DNA of 64,000 nucleotides from Candidatus Goldiibacteriota bacterium HGW-Goldbacteria-1 (GCA_002839855.1 PGYV01000002.1:90574-154573); one strand, 5' to 3'. Shown: positions 44,346 to 53,032, counted from the stretch's first letter. Notes: a model not told the origin generated them from the letters alone. Numbers and translations are program-made.

Positions 44346-45869
44346 ATGAAAATACACCTTATTTTATTGGCTTTATTGTCATCTTTATTGCTTGCGTTTT
44401 CTTTTCCAAATATAATATTTCAGGGGCTTAATGTGCCGTCTTTTTTTCTTATCTGGTGCGCTTTTATACCTGTTTTTTATGTAATATTTAAGGAAGAAAA
44501 CATAAAAAGAACTTTTTGGTTTTCTTATCTTTCAGGCTTTGTGTTTTATGCCATAGGGTTGTACTGGCTTAAAAATGTATATCCTATGGGGGTTTTTGCC
44601 TATGTGTCATGGTTTGCGCTGGCGGCTTATCTGCCGCTATGGATTGCCATTCCGGCAGCGGTATCTGTTTTTTTAAAGAAGCGGTTTGACACACAGGTAC
44701 TGTTATCCCTTCCGGTGTTATTAACGTTTGGGGAATATATAAGAGAGTGGCTGTTTTCTGGTTTTCCTCTCTTAACTCCGGCGCAGAGCCAGTTTATGTT
44801 TCCGGAATCACTTCAGATATTAAAAATAACGGGCGTTCAGGGCTTAAATTATATTATATATTTTGTTAATACCGCGGCAGTGCTTTTAATTCTTAAAAAG
44901 TTTGATATTAAAGCAAAGCAGAATATCACAGCCCTTGCGGTTTTTACCGCGGTTTTCATATGTGCGGTTTTTTCATCATTTTTATATAGGGATATGAAAG
45001 CAACAGGAAAACCATATAACGCTGTTATACTGCAGGCGAATATAGACCAGGACGTGAACTGGGATGTCAATTACAGGATTAAGGTATTAAGCACAATGCA
45101 GCAAATGGTTAAAGAAGCTAAAATGTGCGAGCCGGATATTTTTGTATGGCCGGAAACAGGTTTTCCGGGAATGTTCGCGGCAGATGCTGCGGCGCCGGCT
45201 GAAATAACAGGATGGACACAAACGCCTGCTGTGCACCTTATAGGGTCGGATTACTCTGTTTATAAAGACGGCGAAATGAAATATTATAACAGTATTTTCG
45301 CGCTATCCGGTGATGCAAAGATAACAGGAAGTTATTCCAAATTCCACCTTGTCCCGTTCGGCGAATATGTGCCTTTTGCGTCCACCTTTAAGTTTGTAAA
45401 AAAAGTGGTAAGGCGCTATGGTTATGTTGGTTTTGAAAAAGGGGAAAAGATTGAACCGGTGCAGGCAGGTGCGTTTAAAACTGCGCCGCTTGTGTGCTAT
45501 GACGGGCTGTTTCCGGAAATAAGCAGAAAATTTGCGTATAAAGGGGTGGATTTTTTTGCCCACCTTTCTTATGAAACCTGGTATGGAAGGACTCCTGCTT
45601 CCGCACAAATATTTACAAATACGCTTTTAAGAGCCGTAGAAAATGACAGGTACCTTGTCCGCTGTGTGGCGTCAGGTATTTCAGGGATTGTGTCAAACAC
45701 AGGAGATATAGTTATAAGCTCGGGGCTTTTTGAAAAAGCAATGCTATGCGGAAAAATATACGTAAATGAAAAAAACAATAAGACGCTATATACAAAATAC
45801 GGTGATTGGTTCCCGTTCTTTATGCTTGTACTTTTAGCGGGCGCTGTATTTATTCAGAGAAAAAAATGA
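44346..45869 (+). CDS. lnt: Apolipoprotein N-acyltransferase
   Basis: 507 residues. It adds the third acyl chain to lipoprotein N-termini at the periplasmic face of the inner membrane. Six or seven N-terminal helices (~1-215) precede a nitrilase-like domain. The catalytic triad is visible: E270 in WPETGFPG, K332 in YSKFHLVPFGEYVPF, and C384 in LVCYDGLFPEISRK. A last helix lies near the C-terminus. Its TGA overlaps the ATG of the next gene (ATGA 45866-45869). Confidence 0.96.
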   Translation: MKIHLILLALLSSLLLAFSFPNIIFQGLNVPSFFLIWCAFIPVFYVIFKEENIKRTFWFSYLSGFVFYAIGLYWLKNVYPMGVFAYVSWFALAAYLPLWIAIPAAVSVFLKKRFDTQVLLSLPVLLTFGEYIREWLFSGFPLLTPAQSQFMFPESLQILKITGVQGLNYIIYFVNTAAVLLILKKFDIKAKQNITALAVFTAVFICAVFSSFLYRDMKATGKPYNAVILQANIDQDVNWDVNYRIKVLSTMQQMVKEAKMCEPDIFVWPETGFPGMFAADAAAPAEITGWTQTPAVHLIGSDYSVYKDGEMKYYNSIFALSGDAKITGSYSKFHLVPFGEYVPFASTFKFVKKVVRRYGYVGFEKGEKIEPVQAGAFKTAPLVCYDGLFPEISRKFAYKGVDFFAHLSYETWYGRTPASAQIFTNTLLRAVENDRYLVRCVASGISGIVSNTGDIVISSGLFEKAMLCGKIYVNEKNNKTLYTKYGDWFPFFMLVLLAGAVFIQRKK

Positions 45870-46594
45870 TAACACTTATTAGTGATGTTGATGGCACTCT
45901 GCTGGGAGACCAACCGGCGCTTAATGAATTGAATGAATTTATTTCCGCGAACAGGAAAGATTTCTATCTGGTTTATGCAACCGGAAGAGATGTAACAGAG
46001 ATGCAGCGGGGACTTTTTATTGAAGGGCTTTTAATGCCGGATGCGGCTATTTTAAGTACGGGTTCGGAGATTTACACGGTAAAAAATGGGGCTTTTTTAC
46101 CGGACGTTCAATGGGAAAATGTAATTTCTGCTTTGTGGGATAAAAACAAAGTGGAAGAAGCGGCAAAAAAAGTGGACGGTTTAATAACACAGGGAAAGTC
46201 AGAAAAGTTGAAAGTGTCTTATTTCATTAATCCTTCGGAAGCGGAAGAAGTAAGGCAAAAGTTTGGTAAATTATTCAGTGAAAACGGGATAAAGGCAAAA
46301 ATAATTATAAGCCACGAAAAATACCTTGATATAATTCCGGAAAACTGTGATAAGGGAAAAGCGGCGGCTTTTCTTGTGAATAAGCTTGCACTGCCGCTGG
46401 ATAGTTCTATTGTGGCAGGTGACAGTGAAAACGATATAGACCTTTTTGAATCGTTTTGCCGGGGTATAGTTGTAGGCAATGCCCATAATAAACTGAAATT
46501 AAGCGCCTTAAACAAGGATTTCTATATGTCCGGTACTGATTATGCAGCAGGTGTTTTAGAAGGTTTAAGATACTATATGCAGAGGTTAAAGTGA
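45866..46594 (+). CDS. HAD-IIB phosphatase, sucrose-phosphate-phosphatase-like
   Basis: 242 residues from the ATG at 45866. A frame extending upstream to 45806 runs inside lnt and is not used. Motif I is DVDGTLLG (residues 6-13), motif II is VYATGR (~39-44), motif III includes K188-region NCDKGKAAAFLV, and motif IV is VAGDSENDIDLFE (~190-202). This is the pattern of sucrose-phosphate and mannosyl-3-phosphoglycerate phosphatases. No partner synthase is nearby, so the substrate is open. It overlaps lnt by 4 nt and surE by 4 nt. Confidence 0.85.
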   Translation: MITLISDVDGTLLGDQPALNELNEFISANRKDFYLVYATGRDVTEMQRGLFIEGLLMPDAAILSTGSEIYTVKNGAFLPDVQWENVISALWDKNKVEEAAKKVDGLITQGKSEKLKVSYFINPSEAEEVRQKFGKLFSENGIKAKIIISHEKYLDIIPENCDKGKAAAFLVNKLALPLDSSIVAGDSENDIDLFESFCRGIVVGNAHNKLKLSALNKDFYMSGTDYAAGVLEGLRYYMQRLK

Positions 46595-47364
46595 GTATTT
46601 CAAAAAAGCCGCTGATAGTAATTTCAAATGATGACGGGATAAAAGCCAAAGGCATTAAGGCTTTATATAGTGAGTTTATTAAATTTGCAGATGTGTTTGT
46701 AATTGCCCCTGAAAGCGAGAAAAGCGGGGCTTCCCATTCCGTTACCATACATAAGCACTTAAAAGTAAAAAAAGTAAAGTTTGCCGATGCTTCCGGTTAC
46801 AGTGTATCCGGCACGCCGGCAGACTGCGTAAAACTTGCCATATTCAATCTTTGCAAGAGAACGCCGGATATTGTGGTATCCGGAATAAATCACGGCCCTA
46901 ATTACGGCAAGTTTATTATATATTCCGGTACTGTAGGCGCTGCCACAGAAGCCGCGCTTTTAGGCATACCGTCTGTAGCGGCATCCATAAATGATTACGA
47001 AAAGAATGCCGATTTTAAAAGGGCTGCCGAAATTACGGGAGATATTGTAAAAAATGTCCTGTCAGGAAAGGTCAAAATAAAAAAATACTCGCTGCTAAAT
47101 ATAAATGTGCCTGCGTCAACCGTTAAGATTAAAGGCGTAAAAGTTACGCATAAAGCCAATGATGAATTTAGGGAAAAGTACCTTGAAAAAAAGCATAAAG
47201 GCAAAACGGTATATTTCTGGCACGTTGTTGAAAGGGTAAGGCTTAAAGGGCCTGCTTCGGATATTGACTGGGTGGATGGCGGTTATGTAACTGTTACCCC
47301 GCTGCATTTTGACCTGACAGACAGGAAAACTTTAAAACAGTTAAAAATCAGGCTTCAAAAATAA
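46591..47364 (+). CDS. surE: 5'/3'-nucleotidase SurE
   Basis: 257 residues, the family length. It dephosphorylates nucleoside monophosphates and is linked to stationary-phase survival. Metal-binding ISNDDGIKAKGIKAL (11-25, D14/D15), APESEKSGASHSVTIH (~41-56), VSGTPADCVKLA (~72-83) and VSGINHGPNYG (~95-105) are all present. The GTG start overlaps the TGA of the HAD gene (GTGA). A symmetrical terminator follows. Confidence 0.96.
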   Translation: MSISKKPLIVISNDDGIKAKGIKALYSEFIKFADVFVIAPESEKSGASHSVTIHKHLKVKKVKFADASGYSVSGTPADCVKLAIFNLCKRTPDIVVSGINHGPNYGKFIIYSGTVGAATEAALLGIPSVAASINDYEKNADFKRAAEITGDIVKNVLSGKVKIKKYSLLNINVPASTVKIKGVKVTHKANDEFREKYLEKKHKGKTVYFWHVVERVRLKGPASDIDWVDGGYVTVTPLHFDLTDRKTLKQLKIRLQK

Positions 47365-47394
47365 AAAACACGCCCTGATATGGGCGTGTTTTTT
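47363..47394. terminator. Bidirectional terminator between surE and the Spy-like gene
   Basis: AAAAAACACGCCC, loop TGATAT, GGGCGTGTTTTTT. A 7-bp GC-rich stem with A and T runs on the two sides serves both convergent genes. Confidence 0.92.
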
Positions 47395-47414
47395 ATTTAA
47401 AAGTTTATTTTAAT

Positions 47415-47900
47415 TTAAGGCTTTTTTTCTTTGTGACTGCCAAAAAAACCTTTCTTTTTAAACGCGTCTTTTTTTGTTTCCATCAGAATAATAAGTTTTT
47501 TATTCTGCTCGGGGGTAAGAATTTTTTTAACTTCAAGCATATCTTTTAGACGCAGTTTCATAAGGGCTTTTTGGTTTTCTGCTATTTTGTCGCAGGTAGC
47601 ATCAAGTTTTTTTGTATCGGAAGAGTCTTTTTCAAGTTCGTCTTTTTGCTCCAAAAAAGTCATATGAATTTCATGCCTTAAATTAAGTGTTTTTTCGCGT
47701 GATTCGGTGCGTAACTGTTTTATCTTTAGCAGCTGGTCCTGCGTAAGGTCAAGTTCTTCGTAAAGGTCAAAAATACCGTCAGCGCCTACAACGCCGGGAC
47801 CGTTTCCGGGTTTGTCCCTGTGCGGTGTGTTTCCTGAAGCAAATAAAGGCACAACTGTTAAAACTGCAATTAAAACAAGTAATAAAGAAAACTTTTTCAT
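47415..47900 (-). CDS. Spy/CpxP-like periplasmic protein (LTXXQ family)
   Basis: 161 residues from the ATG at 47900, chosen because AGGAGG precedes it; a longer frame to 47936 overlaps the upstream gene. Signal peptide 1-21 (VVPLFASGN). The helical core has LYEELDLTQDQLLKIKQLRTE (~48-68) and KKILTPEQNKKLIILME (~129-145), two LTxxQ motifs. Relatives are periplasmic chaperones or metal/stress sensors such as Spy, CpxP, ZraP and CnrX. The third gene of the sigma/anti-sigma operon fits an envelope-stress sensor or output. It is terminated by the hairpin at 47363-47394. Confidence 0.85.
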   Translation of the reverse strand: MKKFSLLLVLIAVLTVVPLFASGNTPHRDKPGNGPGVVGADGIFDLYEELDLTQDQLLKIKQLRTESREKTLNLRHEIHMTFLEQKDELEKDSSDTKKLDATCDKIAENQKALMKLRLKDMLEVKKILTPEQNKKLIILMETKKDAFKKKGFFGSHKEKKP

Positions 47901-47925
47901 TTGAATAAACCTCCTAAAATATTGT

Positions 47926-48354
47926 TTAGTATGCATATGTCACGTATTCTATGTTTGACGGAATTTCATCGTCGTAGGTTTCATTTGACTGCGCGTAGGA
48001 ATCATATACAAATGCCGCAAGTTCGTCTTCCTGATTTTTAGGTGTAATTGTCATTTTAAAGAGTGAAAAAAGAAGTAAAAGTGAGAGCGCAAAAGCTGTC
48101 ACGGGAACAGGCCTTAAAAAGGGAATAGAAAAGCCTCTCTTTTGAGATGTAGATGCTTGTATATTACGGTACACCTCGTCAGGAACCGGTTCAAGAGAAT
48201 CCCTGAATAATGCCCTGACTTTGCTGATAGCATTGCTTTCAGCCATGCAGGAAGGGCAGTGTTTTAAGTGTAAGGTTACTTCCAGTTTTTCCATGGGTGA
48301 AAGTTCGCCTTTTTTCATGTGATACAATTTATCTGTTACGTCTTTGCAAATCAT
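47926..48354 (-). CDS. Membrane-bound zinc anti-sigma factor
   Basis: 142 residues. The N-terminal zf-HC2 domain has HLKHCPSC (H29, C33, C36) with C3, the zinc ligands of ZAS-type anti-sigma factors. One membrane helix lies at ~85-103 (VTAFALSLLLLFSLFKM), and an acidic periplasmic tail follows. Its ATG overlaps the TGA of the sigma gene (ATGA 48351-48354). It should hold the ECF sigma at the membrane and release it on an envelope signal, perhaps through the Spy-like protein encoded 25 nt downstream. Confidence 0.88.
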   Translation of the reverse strand: MICKDVTDKLYHMKKGELSPMEKLEVTLHLKHCPSCMAESNAISKVRALFRDSLEPVPDEVYRNIQASTSQKRGFSIPFLRPVPVTAFALSLLLLFSLFKMTITPKNQEDELAAFVYDSYAQSNETYDDEIPSNIEYVTYAY

Positions 48355-48824
48355 TTTAGTACCTCCTTGGCCAGTATGTCCCGTAGTTTTACGATAGCCC
48401 TGCTGGCTCTTGATTTTACTGTTCCGGTCTTGGTCTGAAGGATTTCAGCTATCTCTTCATATTTAAAGCCGCCTATTTCCGATAAAAGCAGGACGGCTTT
48501 GTGGTCATCATCAAGTTTATCTATAAAGGAATAGAAAGATAGGTTATCGGGCATTGATACCGTTGTTTCCGGTTCCATCTTTTCCAGTTTATCCCTGTGC
48601 GTGGACTGCCGTCTGATGTAGTCTATGCTGCTATTTATCGCCATGCGGTACAGATAGGTTTTTATATCTGCGTCGCCGCGGAAAGAATCCAGGCTGTTAT
48701 GCAGTTTGATAAATACGTTCTGCGTGACATCCTGGGCGTCATCACGGTTTCTAAGCATGCCCAGCGCCACGTTGTAAACGTATTTCCCGTGTTGCTTGTA
48801 TATTTTATCCAGCCGGCTGTCCAT
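48351..48824 (-). CDS. ECF-type RNA polymerase sigma factor
   Basis: 157 residues. Region 2: MLRNRDDAQDVTQNVFIKLH with IKTYLYRMAINSSIDYIRRQ (~22-77), which binds core polymerase and the -10. Region 4: LLLSEIGGFKYEEIAEILQTKTGTVKSRASRAI (~113-146), which binds the -35. It is first in a three-gene operon with its anti-sigma and a Spy-like protein; this order is typical of envelope-stress ECF groups. An autoregulated promoter would be expected in 48825-48900, but I cannot name it. Confidence 0.93.
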   Translation of the reverse strand: MDSRLDKIYKQHGKYVYNVALGMLRNRDDAQDVTQNVFIKLHNSLDSFRGDADIKTYLYRMAINSSIDYIRRQSTHRDKLEKMEPETTVSMPDNLSFYSFIDKLDDDHKAVLLLSEIGGFKYEEIAEILQTKTGTVKSRASRAIVKLRDILAKEVLK

Positions 48825-48844
48825 TTACTTATGGGCTCCTTTTA

Positions 48845-49422
48845 AACTTCAAAATTTAGACGTTTGTATCATAAATCCGGTTCCATCAGAAAAGCGGTAA
48901 ATTTAATCAATTATAGCAGAAATACCGATTATTAAACCCCGGAAAGGTGTTTATATATGTATTGTATTTGAAATTGTAGGGACAGCGCTCCCGCGCTGTC
49001 CGGCAGTTTTGTTTTTGTGGTGGTTGGAGCGAGCCTGCGAAGCGGAAATCCCGGCAATGAAGCGAGCATGCGAGCTGAAGCAGGCGGGATAGCCGCGTCC
49101 CTTTAGGGCGCATTTTCTATTTATTAAAATACTGCCTTTAAAATCAACTGCCGCGCCTGCAAAAAATAGCGCTTTAACGGTTTAAGCAATTAAGCAATAA
49201 CAGAATATATTATTGTTTCCGCTTCTGCTTAATTGCCTATAGCTTAAATGCTTTTTTTCCCGTCCCTCCGTGCATCTGTCCCTCGGCCTTTATTTATGGG
49301 ATATGGGATAAAAGTTTATGGGTTAGGAAACTCTCCGCCCCTCATATTTATATGTATCTCCCGCTAAAATTTGTTGTATAATAATAAAATATAAAACAGC
49401 TGGAAAAGGATAAATATTTATT
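48845..49422. other. Repeat-rich intergenic region
   Basis: No supported gene. It contains a hairpin element (48976-49008), a GC-rich segment with AAGCGAGCATGCGAGC-like inverted words (about 49027-49110), GCTTAATTGCCTATAGCTTAA words (about 49218-49252), CCGTCCCTCCG, and the TATGGGATATGGGATAAAAG block (about 49296-49325) also found near 3276. TATAAT at 49377-49382 may be the -10 for acpS, without a convincing -35. Confidence 0.6.
48976..49008 (+). repeat. Interspersed hairpin element, ACAGCG stem
   Basis: Identical over 29 bp to the element at 6497-6525, with the full right tag GGCAGTT. TTGTATTTGAA upstream is shared as well. Confidence 0.82.
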
Positions 49423-49791
49423 ATGATACGGGGAATAGGGATAGACATTACAGATGTCAAAAAATTAAAAACGGCCGTAAAGCGCAATAAGCGTTTTCTT
49501 TTACGTGTATTTAATCAGTTTGAAATTGATTACTGTTCCGGCAAGAAAAATTCCATGCTGCATTTCGCCGGCAGGTTTGCCGTTAAAGAGGCGTTTATTA
49601 AAGCGGTATCGGATGTAAAAGGGATCGCGCTAAACTCCATCAGCACAACAAACAACAAAAACGGCAGGCCGGAAATTCAGATAACCCCGGAAATTAAAAA
49701 AATACTTTTAATGAAAAAGGCAAAGTCTATACTGATTACAATTTCTCACACAGATACGGCCGCAGCCGCGGTCTGCATATTGGAGGGTTAA
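49423..49791 (+). CDS. acpS: Holo-[acyl-carrier-protein] synthase
   Basis: 122 residues. It transfers 4'-phosphopantetheine from CoA to acyl carrier protein. MIRGIGIDITDVKKLK (1-16, with the Mg-binding D8), LHFAGRFAVKEAFIKAV (~47-63, with the catalytic E of FAVKEA) and ILITISHTDTAAAAVCI (~103-119) are the AcpS motifs. It lies 3 nt before nnr; acpS-nnr adjacency is widespread. Confidence 0.95.
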   Translation: MIRGIGIDITDVKKLKTAVKRNKRFLLRVFNQFEIDYCSGKKNSMLHFAGRFAVKEAFIKAVSDVKGIALNSISTTNNKNGRPEIQITPEIKKILLMKKAKSILITISHTDTAAAAVCILEG

Positions 49792-49794
49792 AAA

Positions 49795-51339
49795 ATGTAC
49801 CTTGTTGATTCCGCTTCAATGAAAGCTATAGATGAAGTGACCACGGAAAAGTTTGGCGTTCCCGCCTCCATATTAATGGAAAATGCCGGCGCGAATACTG
49901 TAACCGCAATGACAAATGAATACGGGCCGCTTGCATACCGTAACATTTCGGTTTTTTGCGGCACAGGAAATAACGGCGGCGACGGTTTTGTAATTGCGCG
50001 CCATTTGTTAAGCGAAGGCGCTGCGGTTAATGTTTTTTTAACCGGTGATACATCTAAAATGTCACCCGAATCAAAGCGGAATATGGAATTGGCGCTAAAG
50101 TATGGAATAACGGTTGTAAAATTTGAATCGCTGGAAGACATTAACCGTAATAATCGGATGATATTATTAAGCGATATCATAGTGGACGCACTGATTGGTA
50201 CGGGATTAAGCAGGGATGTAGATGGTTTTATGGCACAGCTTATCGTATACATAAACACCCTTAACAAAAGAACAGTTTCTGTTGACATACCGTCAGGTGT
50301 TGACGCCGACACAGGCAATATAAAAGGTGTGGCTGTTTATGCGGATTTAACCGTTACTTTTGGACTGCCAAAAACAGGAATGGCTGTTTTTCCCGGGCAT
50401 GCAAATACGGGCAAGCTTGTGGTGGCGGACATTAATTTTCCTCCTGAATTATTATTGCAGCCAAGGCCGAATGTCCTTGTAACGGCAGAACTTATTGGCC
50501 CTTTATTACCTTACAGACAGCCAAACGCAAATAAAGGCAGTTTTGGCCCCATATTTATACTTGGCGGTTCTCCCGGTTTAAGCGGTGCTGTTGTGCTTGC
50601 CGCTAAAGCCGCTTTAAGAAGCGGCGCGGGAATAGTTAATGTGGGTATTCCGGAATCGCTACATAGCGTTGTAAAACCCGGTTGTGATGAAATGATTGTA
50701 ACTAACCTGAAAGAAACTTCAAAAGGGATGCTGGCATATTCCAATAAAGAAAATATATTAAAACTGTGTGCCGCCGCAAAGGTAGTAGTATTAGGGCCGG
50801 GAATAGGAAGGGACCCGGAAACGCAGAAACTTGTAAGGGAACTGACAGCAGAGCTTAAAAACCCGCTTGTAATAGACGCTGACGGTATAAACGCTGTTGC
50901 AGCAGACAAAAACTGCTTGAAAAATAATATCAAAGATGTTATTATGACACCACATATTGGAGAAATGGCAAGGCTTTGTGATATTGAAATTACCGAAGTA
51001 ATAAAGGGAAAAATAAAGATTTTAAAGGATTTTACCGCATCTTTTGGAATTAACGTTCTTTTAAAAGACGGCAGGTCAATGCTTGCCGATCCGCAGGGAA
51101 ATATGTATGTAAACACAACAGGCAATTCCGGAATGGCAACACCCGGAAGCGGTGACGTTTTAACCGGGCTTATCGCGGCTTTGATGGCGCACGGAATGCA
51201 GTCGGTTCAGGCGGGAATACTTGGAAGTTATATTCACGGGCTTGCCGGGGACTTATTACTTTCAGAAACAAGTGAAGAAGGCATAACTGCAGGAGACATT
51301 GCTTTAAATATTCCAAAAGCTATTATGAAGCTTAAATAA
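49795..51339 (+). CDS. nnr: Bifunctional NAD(P)H-hydrate repair enzyme (epimerase and dehydratase)
   Basis: 514 residues, the full fused form. The N-terminal YjeF_N epimerase domain (1-~215) has FCGTGNNGGDGFVIARHL (~62-79) and VSVDIPSGVDADTG (~161-174). The C-terminal ribokinase-like ADP-dependent dehydratase (~230-514) has GPIFILGGSPGLSGA, VVLGPGIGRDPET, MTPHIGEMARL and NSGMATPGSGDVLTGLIAALMA. It repairs hydrated NAD(P)H. GGAGG lies 8 nt before the ATG. Confidence 0.96.
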   Translation: MYLVDSASMKAIDEVTTEKFGVPASILMENAGANTVTAMTNEYGPLAYRNISVFCGTGNNGGDGFVIARHLLSEGAAVNVFLTGDTSKMSPESKRNMELALKYGITVVKFESLEDINRNNRMILLSDIIVDALIGTGLSRDVDGFMAQLIVYINTLNKRTVSVDIPSGVDADTGNIKGVAVYADLTVTFGLPKTGMAVFPGHANTGKLVVADINFPPELLLQPRPNVLVTAELIGPLLPYRQPNANKGSFGPIFILGGSPGLSGAVVLAAKAALRSGAGIVNVGIPESLHSVVKPGCDEMIVTNLKETSKGMLAYSNKENILKLCAAAKVVVLGPGIGRDPETQKLVRELTAELKNPLVIDADGINAVAADKNCLKNNIKDVIMTPHIGEMARLCDIEITEVIKGKIKILKDFTASFGINVLLKDGRSMLADPQGNMYVNTTGNSGMATPGSGDVLTGLIAALMAHGMQSVQAGILGSYIHGLAGDLLLSETSEEGITAGDIALNIPKAIMKLK

Positions 51340-51352
51340 ACAGGAGGCTTAC

Positions 51353-51817
51353 ATGGTTGTCCCAATACTGCTTATTCTTATCTCTTTTCTTTTTATCCTT
51401 ATGTGGGGCTGGATAATTTCCATTTTTTCCGCAAACCTGGGCATATCTAAAAAGATAGACGAACTTATAAACCAGCCTTTAACGGTGGAACAGAAGCAGG
51501 AACTTGATGACCTGCAGCTGGATCTTGACATTAACGCATACAGGGCGCGCAACGCGAAAAGGGTGGTTTTAATATTCTCTTTCCTTTATGTTCTTGCGGC
51601 TCTTGCGCTTATATGGGTAAATAACCGCTACGGTTTATATACATACGACGGCCTTCTTTCAACCATAAAACTTACAATGCTTATTGTTATCCTGTTTTTT
51701 GTTCCTTCTTATATTGGCCTTGAACTTATCAGCAACACGCAGGGCGCATCTGACAATATAGGCGCGCGCCTTAAATTTACGCAGGAATTAAAACCGGGAG
51801 AGGAAGTTGAAGTTTAA
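51353..51817 (+). CDS. Three-helix membrane protein of unknown function
   Basis: 154 residues with AGGAGG before the ATG. Helices lie at ~3-25, ~70-90 and ~107-127. Between the first two is an acidic amphipathic stretch (LTVEQKQELDDLQLDLDINA, ~43-62). The C-terminal tail is soluble. I recognise no family. It is 13 nt after nnr, and the next gene, a lipoprotein, overlaps its 3' end by 11 nt, so the two are probably produced together. Confidence 0.65.
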   Translation: MVVPILLILISFLFILMWGWIISIFSANLGISKKIDELINQPLTVEQKQELDDLQLDLDINAYRARNAKRVVLIFSFLYVLAALALIWVNNRYGLYTYDGLLSTIKLTMLIVILFFVPSYIGLELISNTQGASDNIGARLKFTQELKPGEEVEV

Positions 51818-52178
51818 AAGCTTTCTTTTTGTTCTGCTGACAGCGGTTCTATTTACGGCGGGATGCGCAGGCTTGCCTAAAGGCGCAAACCAGATACTGG
51901 ATTTTAAAATAACGCCGGACAAAGGCCTTGCGTCCGGCACAATTGTTTCTATAGAAGTAAAAACCACTGATATGATTGAAAAAGTTTTTGGCAGCGTTGA
52001 TGTGCCGGGCGCTTTTAAAGTGCCGTTAAAGTATGACAGTATCAAGAAACTGTGGGCTTTCAAAGCCATGATACCAATGGGTGTGGCAATTCCCAAAGGT
52101 GAATACACGGCTTGGGTTGAAGCAGTGGCAAAAGACGGACAAATATATAAAGCTGAAAAAAAGGTAACCACTTACTAA
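51807..52178 (+). CDS. Small lipoprotein with one Ig-like domain
   Basis: 123 residues from a TTG at 51807; GGGAGAGGAAG stands just upstream. The signal peptide ends in a lipobox-like FTAGC (C20), followed by ~100 residues of beta-rich sequence (ILDFKITPDKGLASGTIVSIEVKTTD ...), like a bacterial Ig or macroglobulin-type domain. It overlaps the preceding membrane-protein gene by 11 nt. Function unknown. With Gly at +2 and no Asp, it is probably sorted to the outer membrane if Lol rules apply. Confidence 0.65.
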   Translation: MKFKSFLFVLLTAVLFTAGCAGLPKGANQILDFKITPDKGLASGTIVSIEVKTTDMIEKVFGSVDVPGAFKVPLKYDSIKKLWAFKAMIPMGVAIPKGEYTAWVEAVAKDGQIYKAEKKVTTY

Positions 52179-52211
52179 GAAAAGTGCGGCCGCAAAAAAG
52201 GGGAACTTGAA

Positions 52212-53027
52212 ATGCCTTCCGTAAATAAAAAAAAGAAAACTGCAAAGAAAAAAAGCCCTGGAAAACCAACTGTAAAGGAACAGCAGCCTTTACCTAAAAA
52301 AAGTAATGTGGGCTTAATTGCTCTAATTTTACTTTCAGCTGTAATTTTAACCGGTGTACTTATGGCTGTTGACCGTTTTACAGCTTGGGGCAATGATGAA
52401 AAACTTATAGAAAGGGCCCTTGAAGGCGCGGAAAAAAACGCTATTTTTAAAAGGTATCCTGAAGTCATAAAAAAATACCAGTATGTTGTAAACCGCTGGG
52501 ATAATGACGAAAACTATAAAGACCATGTACGGCAGGCAAAACTTGGAATAGCCAAGGCGTACAAGGACAGCCAGCAGTTTATTCCCGCTATTGAAGGGTA
52601 TAAAGATCTTATCGCGGAATATAATACGGAAAAAGGCGATATGTATGCCTGGCTTATGCTGGAACTTGGGGAGTGTTATAACAGTATTCTTAACACCAAT
52701 GACGCGTTAAAGACATACACTGAAATAACAAAACAGTTTCCGGATACGGACTGGTCAGCAGAAGCGGTATTTGGAATAGCGGATGCATACCGTAATAACG
52801 GTGACAATAATAAAGCAATGTATTATTACAATAAGATAGTGGAAAAGTATAAAAAAGGTTTTTTAAGCGCGGAAGCGCTTACAAGCATAGGTAAGATATA
52901 TGAAAGCGACGGGGACGATAAACGCGCGCTGGAAATATATACAAGAGTGGTAAAAGAATACCCTGAAATAGTCACCGAATACGCTAAACTGAGGCAGACT
53001 GTCCTGAATGAACGCGTAAAGAACTGA
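52212..53027 (+). CDS. Membrane-anchored TPR protein
   Basis: 271 residues. The N-terminus is very lysine-rich (NKKKKTAKKKSPGK), then one helix (~33-52), then a periplasmic TPR/Sel1-like solenoid (~60-265) with repeats such as AKLGIAKAYKDSQQFIPAIE and AEALTSIGKIYESDGDDKRALEIYTRV. It resembles YbgF/CpoB and BamD-like scaffold proteins in style. It is followed after 5 nt by thiL, an unrelated housekeeping gene. Partner unknown. Confidence 0.72.
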   Translation: MPSVNKKKKTAKKKSPGKPTVKEQQPLPKKSNVGLIALILLSAVILTGVLMAVDRFTAWGNDEKLIERALEGAEKNAIFKRYPEVIKKYQYVVNRWDNDENYKDHVRQAKLGIAKAYKDSQQFIPAIEGYKDLIAEYNTEKGDMYAWLMLELGECYNSILNTNDALKTYTEITKQFPDTDWSAEAVFGIADAYRNNGDNNKAMYYYNKIVEKYKKGFLSAEALTSIGKIYESDGDDKRALEIYTRVVKEYPEIVTEYAKLRQTVLNERVKN

Positions 53028-53032
53028 GATTT

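Noticed and set aside
45806-45865. Upstream extension of the HAD phosphatase
   Set aside because: The extra 20 residues lie inside lnt in another frame. The ATG at 45866 gives the standard ATGA overlap and places the DxDGT motif at the N-terminus as in the family.
48907-49113. 68-codon minus-strand frame in the spacer before acpS
   Set aside because: It lies across a hairpin element, without a ribosome-binding site or recognisable protein features.
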